The notes: generated by a model from the sequence alone, not told the origin. A stretch of 58,324 bases of DNA from Verrucomicrobiaceae bacterium (GCA_004211885.1 SHBV01000014.1:1-58324), one strand, 5' to 3'. Shown: positions 1 to 8,885, counted from the stretch's first letter. Numbers and translations are program-made.

Positions 1-55
1 TCGGGAGTAGGCTCGGGAGTAGGCTCGGGAGTAGGCTCGGGAGTAGGCTCGGGAT
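1..55 (-). repeat. 12-bp tandem repeat coding PEPT units in DnaX
   Basis: Four near-perfect copies of TCGGGAGTAGGC run from the window edge. On the minus strand they are in frame with dnaX and encode Pro-Glu-Pro-Thr units, a likely flexible linker between the ATPase part and the C-terminal tau domains. The array may continue beyond the edge. The 12-bp period keeps frame when copies are gained or lost. Confidence 0.9.
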
Positions 56-1235
56 GTTTATTTGCTGTTGGAATAGTCTTTTCCTCAGGCATTTCGGAGA
101 TGGCACCATCAATGGCATCAATGACATCACTTAGCCTAGTTTCTTCTATGATTTGAATTCCCTTTATAATCGCGACTTCTAAATGGAGTCGCTTATTGGG
201 GGCCCATTTCATGCGGCCTTCTACCGTTGCCAAATGATCAATGAGTGCCAGTAATCTATCGGTATCAATTTGCTTGGACTGATTTTCCACTCTCTTAAGT
301 ATTTCTGTCGCCAATTCCTTTGAGGCTCCCAAAGGATCGACCTGATAGACTAGAACTGATCGGAAATGACTGATTAGGTCAGTTAGAAGTTTACTGAGAT
401 CTTTTCCCGATTCGGATTGTTCATAAATAGTCTCGAGTCCCTTCACAGTTTCTTTGGTTAGAATTGCTGATCCTAGACCTGCAATTATTTCAATTCCGGT
501 GAATCCAAAGACTTCCAAGACATCGGATTCATGGATTGACTCGCCGCAGAATGCAACGAGTTGGTCGAGCATTGATTGAGCATCTCTCATTCCACCTTCT
601 GCTCCTTTCGCTATTGCTGTGCCCGCGATCGGGTCCAGCTTAATGCCTTCTAGTTTGGCAATGTGATTGAGTTGTTCGGCAATGATTCTTGTCGGTATCC
701 TTCGTAAATCAAAACGCTGGCAACGAGAAATAATAGTTGGCAGTATTTTTGTTGCCTCTGTCGTCGCGAAAATAAATTTCACATGATCGGGCGGTTCCTC
801 CAAAGTCTTTAGCAGCGCATTGAAGGCGGCGTTCGACAACATATGAACTTCATCAATGTAGTAGATTTTATATTTCCCGTGAGTCGGAGCAAATTTCACA
901 TTGTCGCGAAGTTCTCTGACCTGCTCGACTCCGTTATTGCTTGCACCATCAATTTCTAATACGTCAAGGCACCGGCCCTCTGCGATTTCCTGACAGATAC
1001 TTTCATTCGGATCAAAATCTATTTTTGGACCACCTTCACAGTTAAGTGCCTTAGCAAGGATCCTTGCGGTTGATGTTTTTCCTGTTCCTCTCGGTCCAAC
1101 GAATAGATAAGCATGGGCTAGTCTATTTTGTTCAATGGCATTGGAAAGGGTCTGGACAACATGATCCTGACCAAGGATGTCCTTGAATGTAAGGGGCCGA
1201 TATTTACGGGCGAAGACCTGATAACTAGAGCTCAC
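1..1235 (-). CDS. dnaX: DNA polymerase III subunit gamma/tau, 5' part (cut by left edge)
   Basis: Clamp-loader ATPase of the replicative polymerase. No methionine start fits; reading the minus strand from GTG at 1235 gives MSSSYQVFARKYRPLTF, the standard DnaX N-terminus, and an in-frame TGA lies 15 codons upstream. Visible are Walker A (GPRGTGKT, residues 47-54), the DEVHML Walker B and the SRC sensor motif (IISRCQRFDL). The zinc module is unusual: after C66 the normal PCGxCxxC is replaced by DPNESIC, so only two of four cysteines align. About 411 codons are present; the last ones encode PEPT repeats and the tau tail lies outside the window. The gene is divergent from lpxI, 83 bp apart. Identity is certain; the exact start is likely. 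Confidence 0.95.
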   Translation of the reverse strand, partial: MSSSYQVFARKYRPLTFKDILGQDHVVQTLSNAIEQNRLAHAYLFVGPRGTGKTSTARILAKALNCEGGPKIDFDPNESICQEIAEGRCLDVLEIDGASNNGVEQVRELRDNVKFAPTHGKYKIYYIDEVHMLSNAAFNALLKTLEEPPDHVKFIFATTEATKILPTIISRCQRFDLRRIPTRIIAEQLNHIAKLEGIKLDPIAGTAIAKGAEGGMRDAQSMLDQLVAFCGESIHESDVLEVFGFTGIEIIAGLGSAILTKETVKGLETIYEQSESGKDLSKLLTDLISHFRSVLVYQVDPLGASKELATEILKRVENQSKQIDTDRLLALIDHLATVEGRMKWAPNKRLHLEVAIIKGIQIIEETRLSDVIDAIDGAISEMPEEKTIPTANKHPEPTPEPTPEPTPEPTP

Positions 1236-1318
1236 GGACCCTATTTTAGTAAGGGTTGGCGGTTTGTGAATCTTTTTTCAGTTGGACATTTTCCAATCAT
1301 CGCGCTTTTTGATCAGTA

Positions 1319-2131
1319 ATGAGTGAGAATGAAGCCATTGGAATGATTGCCGGCAACGGTATTTATCCTGCAATATTTGCCCATGGGGCCCGTTCTGCGG
1401 GTGTAAAACGCCTAATTTCAGCCGCATTCGAAGGGGAGACGGATCCCGCTATCGAAGAAATATCTGATGCCGTTTCTTGGATGAGGGTCGGTCAGTTAGG
1501 TAAATTAATAAAATTCTTTGAGGGCGAAAAAATTACCAAGGCCGTGATGGTTGGACAGATTGCGCCAAAAAATTTATTCGATTTACGGCCTGACATGCGA
1601 ACACTGGTACTGCTCAGCAAGCTCAAGGAACGCAACGCGGAGTCTATTTTTAATGGTATAGGAGAAGAGCTTTACAAGAACGGCATAGAATTAATCCCTG
1701 CAACTACCTACCTTGATGATTTGTTGCCTAGTCCGGGTCATGTGTGTGGACCAAAGCCTGGGAAGCGATTACCGGATGAGGCAGCGTTCGGTTATAAGAT
1801 AGCAAAAGAGATTAGCCGTCTAGATATTGGTCAAACGGTAGTAGTAAGTAAAGGGACGGTCCTTGCAGTTGAAGGTTTTGAGGGTACGAACGCTGCGATT
1901 AAGAGGGGAGGAGACCTTGGGCGAGAGGGAGCAGTAGTCGTTAAAGTCTCTAAGCCTGGTCAGGACCTTAGGTTTGATGTTCCTTGTATCGGGCCTGACA
2001 CTATTGAAATTGCTGCGTCGGCAAAAATTTCTGCGATTGTAGTCGAAGCAGGCAAGACTCTTCTGCTCGGAAAAGATCAAATAGAAGAACAGGCCGTGGA
2101 CAAGGGTGTTACTGTCTTTGCTTATGAATAA
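1319..2131 (+). CDS. lpxI: UDP-2,3-diacylglucosamine pyrophosphatase LpxI (DUF1009)
   Basis: Converts UDP-2,3-diacylglucosamine to lipid X (2,3-diacylglucosamine 1-phosphate) in lipid A synthesis; LpxI replaces LpxH in many non-gammaproteobacteria. The 270-residue length fits. The N-terminus has the family motif IGMIAGNGIYPAIFA and the C-terminal half has LAVEGFEGTNAAIKRGG and RFDVPCIGPDTIE, typical of DUF1009 proteins. It is the first plus-strand gene after dnaX and is followed 21 bp later by a Gfo/Idh dehydrogenase and then lpxB, an lpxI-oxidoreductase-lpxB order that supports the call. LpxA, LpxC and LpxD are not in the window. Confidence 0.92.
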   Translation: MSENEAIGMIAGNGIYPAIFAHGARSAGVKRLISAAFEGETDPAIEEISDAVSWMRVGQLGKLIKFFEGEKITKAVMVGQIAPKNLFDLRPDMRTLVLLSKLKERNAESIFNGIGEELYKNGIELIPATTYLDDLLPSPGHVCGPKPGKRLPDEAAFGYKIAKEISRLDIGQTVVVSKGTVLAVEGFEGTNAAIKRGGDLGREGAVVVKVSKPGQDLRFDVPCIGPDTIEIAASAKISAIVVEAGKTLLLGKDQIEEQAVDKGVTVFAYE

Positions 2132-2152
2132 TAGAGGATTTAAAAAATTATA

Positions 2153-3082
2153 ATGAATGATAAAATTAAAGCTGGCGTGATTGGGGTGGGAGCGATAGGC
2201 AAAAATCATGCACGTATATATTCAGAAATTGATTCTGCTGACCTAGTCGCTGTCTTTGACTCAGACACTGATGCCGCAAAAGAAATAGTTAATCTTTATG
2301 GGGGTGTGCTGGCTAACTCGATTGAAGAGTTCTCGAACCTTGTTGATGTTGTTTCGGTTGCAACACCCACGAATACTCACAGGTCAATCGGTGAATCTTT
2401 ACTGGAACGAGGTAAGCATCTTCTCATTGAGAAGCCGATAGCTGATAGTGCACCGGATGCTCAGGCCCTAGTTAATCTGGCTGCAAAGATGAATTGTGTG
2501 CTACAGGTTGGCCACATTGAACGGTTTAATCCTGTCCTTGGAGAAATTGAAGAGCGGCTCAAGGATCCCCGCTTTATAGAAGTGCATCGTCTCTCTCCGT
2601 TCCCGAACCGTTCCATGGATATTGGAGTAGTTTTGGATCTCATGATTCATGATTTGGAGATAGTTCTGCATCTGGTCAAATCTAAAATCCAGAGCATTGA
2701 TGCTGTCGGAGTACCTGTACTGACTGGACGTGAGGACATTGCCAATGCACGTATACGATTTGAATCTGGTTGCGTCGCAAACATTACCGCTAGCAGAATT
2801 TCTCCCGAGAAGATGCGTAAGTTGCGAGTCTTTGAGGGTCAGAGTTACCTTTCGCTCGATTATCAGGCCCAGGAAGGTCAGTTCTATTGGAAGGATGGTA
2901 TGGAAATTAAAACCGAGCCTGTCGAAGTGGAGAAGGATGAACCTCTCAAGCGTGAACTTGAATCCTTTGTCGAGTGCGCTGCGATGGGACGACAGCCAGC
3001 CGTTTCAGGTCACGAAGCGACTGCTGCACTTGAGCTTGCAATCGAAATAACTAACCTCATTGATTCTGGTAATAAGGGTTAG
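2153..3082 (+). CDS. Gfo/Idh/MocA dehydrogenase in the lipid A operon, possibly GnnA-like
   Basis: NAD(P)-dependent sugar oxidoreductase of 309 residues. The N-terminal Rossmann motif is AGVIGVGAIGKNHARIY and the family EKP motif occurs as LLIEKPIAD; the second half has the usual Gfo/Idh alpha/beta domain with a DLMIHDLEIVL segment. Location between lpxI and lpxB resembles GnnA (UDP-GlcNAc 3-dehydrogenase), which with the aminotransferase GnnB makes the 3-amino sugar of some lipid A. No gnnB is visible here, so this role is inference; another nucleotide-sugar dehydrogenase is possible. Its stop lies 4 bp before the likely lpxB start. Confidence 0.85.
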   Translation: MNDKIKAGVIGVGAIGKNHARIYSEIDSADLVAVFDSDTDAAKEIVNLYGGVLANSIEEFSNLVDVVSVATPTNTHRSIGESLLERGKHLLIEKPIADSAPDAQALVNLAAKMNCVLQVGHIERFNPVLGEIEERLKDPRFIEVHRLSPFPNRSMDIGVVLDLMIHDLEIVLHLVKSKIQSIDAVGVPVLTGREDIANARIRFESGCVANITASRISPEKMRKLRVFEGQSYLSLDYQAQEGQFYWKDGMEIKTEPVEVEKDEPLKRELESFVECAAMGRQPAVSGHEATAALELAIEITNLIDSGNKG

Positions 3083-3086
3083 TCCC

Positions 3087-4223
3087 ATGTCTCGTAAAAT
3101 TTACATAGTAGCGGGTGAGGTGAGCGGTGATAATCATGGTTCTGGTCTGATGAGAGCTATTAGGTCCCACGACAAGAGCGCTCAATTTTCAGGTGTCGGT
3201 GGGCCTTCCATGGAGAAAATATCTAAATCTATAAGGAACTGGACAGATGATTCAGCAGTCGTTGGTTTCTGGGAAGTCATAAAGAAGTACAGATTCTTTA
3301 AGGAGGTCTTTGATCAAGTCCTTGATGAGATTGAAAGCATTGTTCCCGACACCGTAGTTCTAGTCGATTATCCCGGTTTTAATCTGAGGTTAGCTGAGGC
3401 GATCAAGAAGAGAGGAATCCAAACCAAAATCGTTTATTATATTAGTCCACAGGTGTGGGCCTGGAAGCGGGGCCGTGTGACTAGGATGGCCAAAGTAATA
3501 GATCTGATGCTTTGTCTTTTTCCTTTTGAAGTGTCTTTCTATGAGCGTTCTGGGCTCGAGGCTCAATTTGTTGGGCATCCTTTGTCTGAGGCACTGGAAA
3601 AATTTAGAAGCGACTCCAAAAGAGACAATGAACTCATAGCCCTATTACCAGGTAGCCGAGACAGGGAAGTGGAAAAGATATTTCCTCTCCTCCTTGGGGC
3701 GGCTAGTGAGATAAAGAAAATAATGCCTAAAATGCGCTTTGCTGCATCGGCGGCTAATCGTGCCTGTGAAGAGAAGATGAAAGACATGGTTCAGAGTTCC
3801 GGAGTGCCCTGTAAGGTGAGTGTCGGGAAATCACATGAATTGATGTCAGTTTCTTGTTGTGGGGCAGTGGCTTCAGGAACAGCCACTTTAGAAGCGGCGT
3901 TTCTGGGACTTCCATACTGTCTTGTCTATAAAGTTTCTGCTTTCACTTATTATTTAGCTAAGGGCCTAATTGCGGTTAATTTTCTTGGGATGGCAAACAT
4001 ACTCGCGGGCCGAGAACTGGTCCGCGAACTTATTCAGTACGATGCTAGTCCTGGAAAAATCGCTTCAGAAATTCTGCGACTCATCGGGTCCAAAGAAGAG
4101 AGGGAGTTACTTTCTAGGGAATTGAAGGAAATTACTGAACCATTAGCTGAGGTTGGAGCTTATGATCGGGCAGCAATAGCCACGATAGGTGTCATTAAGA
4201 ATGACGTGACGAATAGTGCATGA
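3087..4223 (+). CDS. lpxB: Lipid-A-disaccharide synthase LpxB
   Basis: Glycosyltransferase (GT19) that joins lipid X and UDP-2,3-diacylglucosamine to form the lipid A disaccharide at the inner membrane. Family signatures are clear: IYIVAGEVSGDNHGSGLM at the N-terminus, YYISPQVWAWKRGR in the middle, LLPGSRDREV, and the nucleotide-binding segment ASGTATLEAAFLGLPYCLVYK. I choose ATG 3087 rather than the upstream 3060 in-frame start because it begins directly at MSRKIYIVAGE and has AAGGGT 8 bp upstream. It follows the Gfo/Idh gene closely and its end overlaps or touches the next gene, so the lipid A genes look like one operon. Confidence 0.95.
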   Translation: MSRKIYIVAGEVSGDNHGSGLMRAIRSHDKSAQFSGVGGPSMEKISKSIRNWTDDSAVVGFWEVIKKYRFFKEVFDQVLDEIESIVPDTVVLVDYPGFNLRLAEAIKKRGIQTKIVYYISPQVWAWKRGRVTRMAKVIDLMLCLFPFEVSFYERSGLEAQFVGHPLSEALEKFRSDSKRDNELIALLPGSRDREVEKIFPLLLGAASEIKKIMPKMRFAASAANRACEEKMKDMVQSSGVPCKVSVGKSHELMSVSCCGAVASGTATLEAAFLGLPYCLVYKVSAFTYYLAKGLIAVNFLGMANILAGRELVRELIQYDASPGKIASEILRLIGSKEERELLSRELKEITEPLAEVGAYDRAAIATIGVIKNDVTNSA

Positions 4224-4239
4224 TCCTTATTTACCCTTT

Positions 4240-5256
4240 ATGAAGCAGTTCAATGTTATAAAGTTTGCTTTGGTTGCATTGCCCCTTGGAATGTTTTTCT
4301 TTGGGCTCATTGCGCTAAGCTATACTTTTTTTTCTCCTGCTTCGCAGGTCCGTGATGAGAATCGTTCATCATTGAATTCCAAGACCATTTCCACTGAGAA
4401 GGATCTCAAGGTTTGGGTGACTAGGCAAGCCAATGACATTGGTCCGAGACCGACCACTGATGAGGAAAAGACGCGAATAACTGCAAAGTGGATCGAGTCA
4501 GAACTCAGTGAGGAGAATATAGGTTATCGTCCGAAGGTAACGTTTCTTGATGGAAAGAATGGCAATTATAGAAACATTGAAGCTGAATTGCCTGGGACTG
4601 ATAAGGCAGATGAAATTATCATTGTTGGAACATGTTACAGTTCTGCCGAGAATTGCCCTGGCGCTAATAGTAACGGGACAGGGGTAGCGGCTCTTCTGGC
4701 TTCGGCCCGGTACTTTGTGGGCACTGAGAATTCCAGAACCATTCGGTTCGTTGCTTGTGTGGGCAAATTTCAAACGTCTGAAGGAATACAGGGTTCAGGC
4801 ATTACTTTTCTTGCGGATTCGTTCAAGAAAACAAACGAGCAGATCATAGGATTAATCTATTTGGATTCTCTTGGCTATTATACGGATCAGTTAGAGGAGC
4901 CAAGAGGCCCGAATAGATTGAAGGAGAGTAATCTCACTAAAGGTGATTATATTGCGATAGGCAGTGAGTTGTCATCGAAGAAATTTATAGAATCTTTTTA
5001 TTCTCAATTCTCTAAGGTCTACAGAATGCCAGTTCGGAAAATTATTCTTTCGAGAGACTCATTGGCTCACTCGAGTGAACATTTTGCATCATTGTCGGGG
5101 CAGAGTTATCCGGCGCTGCAATTGTCGGATAATTCAATTTACCGTTATCCGCATTATCAGAAGGACACGGACACCCCTGATAAAATTGATTATGAGCGAC
5201 TCTCAGGAGCTGTGAAATCACTGGTTATTAGTATTGATTCGATGCTCAGTCCCTAA
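4240..5256 (+). CDS. Membrane-anchored M28-fold protein, probable pseudopeptidase
   Basis: An N-terminal membrane segment (IKFALVALPLGMFFFGLIAL) precedes an M28 aminopeptidase-like domain. The fold signature is readable, but the zinc positions are changed: the usual GAHYDS is GTCYSS (codon 4633-4635 gives Cys), the usual GANDNASG is GANSNGTG (Ser at 4669-4671), the Glu-Glu motif before the GS turn is VGKFQTSEG, and the final YH is YQ in RYPHYQKDTDTP. DTP and LDSLGYY remain. Catalysis therefore looks lost; a binding or scaffolding role is inference. ATG 4240 is preferred, with GTG 4216 as an alternative overlapping the lpxB stop. Its 3' end overlaps the convergent neighbour by 4 bp. Confidence 0.8.
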   Translation: MKQFNVIKFALVALPLGMFFFGLIALSYTFFSPASQVRDENRSSLNSKTISTEKDLKVWVTRQANDIGPRPTTDEEKTRITAKWIESELSEENIGYRPKVTFLDGKNGNYRNIEAELPGTDKADEIIIVGTCYSSAENCPGANSNGTGVAALLASARYFVGTENSRTIRFVACVGKFQTSEGIQGSGITFLADSFKKTNEQIIGLIYLDSLGYYTDQLEEPRGPNRLKESNLTKGDYIAIGSELSSKKFIESFYSQFSKVYRMPVRKIILSRDSLAHSSEHFASLSGQSYPALQLSDNSIYRYPHYQKDTDTPDKIDYERLSGAVKSLVISIDSMLSP

Positions 5257-6146
5257 CCGTCTCCTCGAACAATGATCCTGAAATTCCCGGGATCCTTTTT
5301 TGGTCCGGTACCATAAATGAGTTTGAGTGGTTTTTTTTCCTGATCCGATTCACGGTAAACATTGATTTCAAAGTGAGTCTTAGGATCCTGGTCTTTCTTT
5401 TTCTTTTTGTTCAATGCGCGAGTTTCAATGAAAATCGGATTAATGCCTTTTTTTAGGCCTCCAATGATGAGTCCCTTATGCACGTTATTAATGACCATGT
5501 GTTTTGATCTTTCTGCAACATTCACCCTGGTCTCGTAGCCGATTGAAACGATTTCAAGGTAACCGACCATTTCAGGTAAGGGGCAAAGTTTTGGTACTGG
5601 TGGAACTTTGCCTGGAGGTATGAACTGTGGGCTGTCTAAGAAAGTGAAGTCACCTGATTGTGCAGACGTGGAAATTTCTTCAGCATTACTAAGATTCATG
5701 AAACGTGATGTGCTAAATTTCCAATAATTATTTTCTTTGATGAACATAAGGAACAAGAGCCCTTCAGGGGCCTTGATGTCTTCACTTATGCCGAAGTCTG
5801 CCTTGCCAAAATAAACGAGCTGAGCGGTGGATCCGTTGATCATGGTCTTGACCATTTTCATGGAACTCAGATTGGGTGGTTTTACTGGTCCTTCGAAGAG
5901 TGCTTCGGGCCATTTATTTTTTTGCGAAACAATCATGTTCCGTATTCCTACCTGCCTGAACTTTGCTGTGCTTTTCTGCCACAACGAGAGGTCCTTTTCC
6001 GTCATCGCTTTTGTCCAGTCATCAAATACCCCCTTAAGGGTATCGGTCACTTCGTTTGTATTTGTTACTTGCGCTTTGAGCCCAAGACCCGTCACTAGTA
6101 TTAAGATAATTGAGATTAGGGACCGGTTCAATGTTAATGGACGCAT
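5253..6146 (-). CDS. Exported protein of unknown function
   Basis: I do not recognise a named family. The 297 residues start with a signal peptide (basic MRPLTLNR, hydrophobic core, cleavage after KAQ). Residues about 35-150 (VFDDWTKAMTEKDLSLWQKS and onward) resemble SnoaL/NTF2-like folds loosely. A proline-rich linker (PPGKVPPVPKLCPLPEMVG) leads to a beta-rich C-terminal half with a lysine run (KKKKK) and a short tail. It begins 6 bp after the oppF stop on the same strand, so it may be co-transcribed with the peptide importer, but nothing else ties it to transport. Confidence 0.7.
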   Translation of the reverse strand: MRPLTLNRSLISIILILVTGLGLKAQVTNTNEVTDTLKGVFDDWTKAMTEKDLSLWQKSTAKFRQVGIRNMIVSQKNKWPEALFEGPVKPPNLSSMKMVKTMINGSTAQLVYFGKADFGISEDIKAPEGLLFLMFIKENNYWKFSTSRFMNLSNAEEISTSAQSGDFTFLDSPQFIPPGKVPPVPKLCPLPEMVGYLEIVSIGYETRVNVAERSKHMVINNVHKGLIIGGLKKGINPIFIETRALNKKKKKDQDPKTHFEINVYRESDQEKKPLKLIYGTGPKKDPGNFRIIVRGDG

Positions 6147-6152
6147 AATAAA

Positions 6153-6953
6153 TTAGACTAAGCTGAGGACCTTGGGTACGGATTCGAGAAGTTCTTTTGT
6201 GTATTGGTGCTGTGGGTTTTCCATTAAGGATTCGGCTTCACCAGTCTCAACAATTTTTCCATAATACATGACCGCTATCCGGTCAGCTATATAGCGTACC
6301 ACGCTCAGGTCATGGGAGATGAATAGCATGGTCAGTCCGAGATTATTTACCAGATCCTTGAGGAGGTTCAGAATCTGGGACTGAATGGAAACGTCAAGGG
6401 CAGAGACAGGCTCGTCAGCGATGATAAGTTTTGGCTCAGGTGCCAGGGCCCGGGCAATGGCGATTCTCTGCCGCTGTCCTCCTGAAAATTCATGAGGGTA
6501 TTTCCGAACGTACTGTTTATCCAGGCCAACCATCTCCATTAATTTGACGACATTTTGTTTTAACTCTTCCTTATTGAGTTGAGGTTTTCTTGTGAGTATG
6601 GCTTCGCTCAGAGTTGACCATACTGTCATTCTTGGATTGAGCGACGCATAAGGGTCTTGGAAAATCATTTGGAAATCGAGTCTTCTCGAACGGACTTCAC
6701 TGCTATTTAGATTTGTAAGGTTTTGTCCTTCCAGAACAATGCTGCCGTGAGTTGGTTCAAGTAGCTGCATTATGAGTCTGGATAGCGTGGATTTACCGCA
6801 ACCTGATTCACCAACGAGTCCTAGTATTTTACCTTCCTCAATACTTAAGCTGACTCCGTTAACTGCTTTAACTATCTCATTTGATGATGAGAAGAGACCA
6901 CCACTCTTGGTAGAGAAGTGCTTCTTAATGTCATTTAACTCGAGGAAGGGCAT
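6153..6953 (-). CDS. Oligopeptide ABC transporter ATP-binding protein, OppF type
   Basis: ATPase subunit of a peptide/nickel-class importer. Walker A is GESGCGKST, the Q-loop is FQDPYASLNPRM, the signature is FSGGQRQRIAIARAL, Walker B is LIIADEPVSALD and the H-loop is FISHDL. At 266 residues it stops right after the HQYTKELLESVPKV segment, so the C-terminal oligopeptide-transporter extension with its cysteines, common in OppF/DppF, is absent. That makes the pair asymmetric, as OppD here keeps the extension. Last transporter gene of the minus operon oppA-B-C-D-F. Confidence 0.92.
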   Translation of the reverse strand: MPFLELNDIKKHFSTKSGGLFSSSNEIVKAVNGVSLSIEEGKILGLVGESGCGKSTLSRLIMQLLEPTHGSIVLEGQNLTNLNSSEVRSRRLDFQMIFQDPYASLNPRMTVWSTLSEAILTRKPQLNKEELKQNVVKLMEMVGLDKQYVRKYPHEFSGGQRQRIAIARALAPEPKLIIADEPVSALDVSIQSQILNLLKDLVNNLGLTMLFISHDLSVVRYIADRIAVMYYGKIVETGEAESLMENPQHQYTKELLESVPKVLSLV

Positions 6954-6971
6954 TTATAATTTATGATTAGA

Positions 6972-7946
6972 TTAGGTGAGGCAACCTGGACAGTTTTGGA
7001 CCCAATGATTTGAATCAAGTTCTTTAAATTCTGGAGTCGATTGGGTGAGGCATTCGTCACTGTTTCCGATTTGATTTCTGGGCCTGAATGCACAGCCCTG
7101 AATAGGTTTAGCAAGGTTGGGAGGGAGTCCTGAAATTGTGAAAAGCTTTTCACCTTTTAACTGGGTCGCCGGTATCGATTGCAGTAAGGACCTTGTGTAT
7201 GCATGGAGAGGATTTGAGAAGAGTTCCCTGGAATTTGCTCTTTCTACAATCTTTCCAGCATACATGACATTAACTTCATCACAGATCTCGGAGATGACCG
7301 CCAGATCATGAGTTATAAATATGACAGCTGTACCTAGCTCTTTTTGTCTGGACTTTATGAGCTCAAGTATTTGTTTTTGTACTGTCACATCCAGAGCCGT
7401 TGTCGGTTCATCGGCGATGAGAATCTCAGGTTTAGTGATAAGGGCCATAGCTATCATTGCTCTTTGGCGCATTCCTCCCGAAAACTCGTGAGGGTACATA
7501 TTGACTCTTTTTTCGGGCTCAGGTATCCCGACCTCTCTCAGGGCCTCGATAGCTTCTTTTTTAGCTCTTTTCTTATCCATGCCCATGTGAATTCGAAGCG
7601 GTTCTGTAATTTGTGTGGAGATCCGAAGATAAGGATTGAGGGACGTCATGGGGTCCTGAAAAATCATACTGATTCGCTTGCCTCTAATTTTGCATAGATC
7701 ATTTTCGTGGCACTTTAGCAAATCAGTGTCGTCAAAGATTGCAGACCCTCCCTCAATTTTCCCTGGGGGCATCGGAACCAAACCCAAAAGAGAATAGCAG
7801 GTGACAGATTTTCCTGATCCTGATTCACCAACGATCCCGATCGTTTTTCCTTTTTCGACAGGAAAAGAAACTCCATCCACAGCGCGCACAATACCATCAC
7901 GGGTATGAAAATGTGTCTTTAGGTTTTTGACTTCAAGTAATGGCAT
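6972..7946 (-). CDS. Oligopeptide ABC transporter ATP-binding protein, OppD type
   Basis: Second ATPase of the importer, 324 residues. Walker [53 protein letters not shown] and FITHDLAVI are all present. The C-terminal domain keeps the family layout with GLPPNLAKPIQGCAFRPRN and a closing CPGC; equivalent cysteines bind an iron-sulfur cluster in characterised DppD/OppD proteins. It lies 11 bp after oppC and 18 bp before oppF on the minus strand. Confidence 0.93.
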   Translation of the reverse strand: MPLLEVKNLKTHFHTRDGIVRAVDGVSFPVEKGKTIGIVGESGSGKSVTCYSLLGLVPMPPGKIEGGSAIFDDTDLLKCHENDLCKIRGKRISMIFQDPMTSLNPYLRISTQITEPLRIHMGMDKKRAKKEAIEALREVGIPEPEKRVNMYPHEFSGGMRQRAMIAMALITKPEILIADEPTTALDVTVQKQILELIKSRQKELGTAVIFITHDLAVISEICDEVNVMYAGKIVERANSRELFSNPLHAYTRSLLQSIPATQLKGEKLFTISGLPPNLAKPIQGCAFRPRNQIGNSDECLTQSTPEFKELDSNHWVQNCPGCLT

Positions 7947-7957
7947 GAAATTAATTG

Positions 7958-8884
7958 TTAGTCCTTTGACGCCCTTACGTCGAGTGCATCCCTGAGCCCG
8001 TCTCCTAGAAAATTAAATGCGAACAGAGTTAATGAGAAAAAGAGACCGGGAATGATTAAGAGATAGAGTTGAGTTTCCAAAAAGTCGGCACCTTCTTTGA
8101 TTAGAATTCCCCATGAACTGTTAGGTGCTTCGATTCCAACGCCCAAGTAGGAAAGAGAAGCCTCAAAAAGTATAAAGCTTGGTATGGTGAGGGTCGCATA
8201 AACTATTGCAGGCCCTAACGTATTAGGAACAATGTGGCGAAAGAGTATCCGCATCTTTGATAGTCCTAATGAGGTTGCTGCCTCAACGAACTCCTGCTCT
8301 TTGATAGCCATGACTTGTGTCCTTGTGATACGGGCCAGTGTTAACCATCCAAGGGCTCCAATTGCAAAGAACAGAGGAACGATATTGGCAAATCGACCCA
8401 TCCACTTCAATTGTTCTTCCATTGGACCAGCTATGACCACTTTAAGTACAATCACTAATACTAGGAATGGAATCGCATAAAGAGTATCCACGACTCTCAT
8501 CATAATTGCGTCAGTTCGTCCCCCGGCATAACCTGATATTGCTCCGTAGGTGATGCCGATTAATAATGCTACTCCCGTTGCAATGAATCCGACCAGCATT
8601 GAAATTTGTCCCCCGAAGAGAATTCTTGAAAATAGGTCTCTTCCCAATTGGTCAGTGCCCATTATGTGATCTCCAGAAGGCGGAGCAAAGCGGTTCTCGA
8701 GATTCTGCTCATTAGGGTCATCAATGAATGGTAATTGAGCCACAATGAAACAAATAATGAGCATTAAGCCTATGAAACACATGCTAAGCATGGCCAACTT
8801 ATTTTTGCGTAGCCTAGCCCAGGCGTCTCTTCCTAAAGAGGAGCCCTTCTCGAGTTCACTTTCTGTTGGTAATGAAATTCTCAT
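7958..8884 (-). CDS. Oligopeptide ABC transporter permease, OppC type
   Basis: Inner-membrane permease with several hydrophobic helices and the OppC hallmarks: N-terminal DAWARLRKNKLAM, HIMGTDQLGRDLFSRILFGG, and the EAA loop EAATSLGLSKMRILFRHIVPNTLGP. I place the start at ATG 8884, one base beyond the oppB stop; a TTG start at 8899 would add five residues and overlap oppB. The C-terminus has FNFLGDGLRDALDVR, usual for the family. Pairs with the OppB permease upstream. Confidence 0.92.
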   Translation of the reverse strand: MRISLPTESELEKGSSLGRDAWARLRKNKLAMLSMCFIGLMLIICFIVAQLPFIDDPNEQNLENRFAPPSGDHIMGTDQLGRDLFSRILFGGQISMLVGFIATGVALLIGITYGAISGYAGGRTDAIMMRVVDTLYAIPFLVLVIVLKVVIAGPMEEQLKWMGRFANIVPLFFAIGALGWLTLARITRTQVMAIKEQEFVEAATSLGLSKMRILFRHIVPNTLGPAIVYATLTIPSFILFEASLSYLGVGIEAPNSSWGILIKEGADFLETQLYLLIIPGLFFSLTLFAFNFLGDGLRDALDVRASKD

Positions 8885-8885
8885 C

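Noticed and set aside
1..55. Non-coding tandem repeat or CRISPR
   Set aside because: The 12-bp units read in frame as PEPT in dnaX, with no spacers.
1236..1318. Small SRP RNA next to dnaX
   Set aside because: The 83-bp gap is too short and lacks the expected tetraloop hairpin.
1128..1319. 63-codon plus-strand ORF
   Set aside because: Most of it is antisense to dnaX, and it ends where lpxI begins; no family features.
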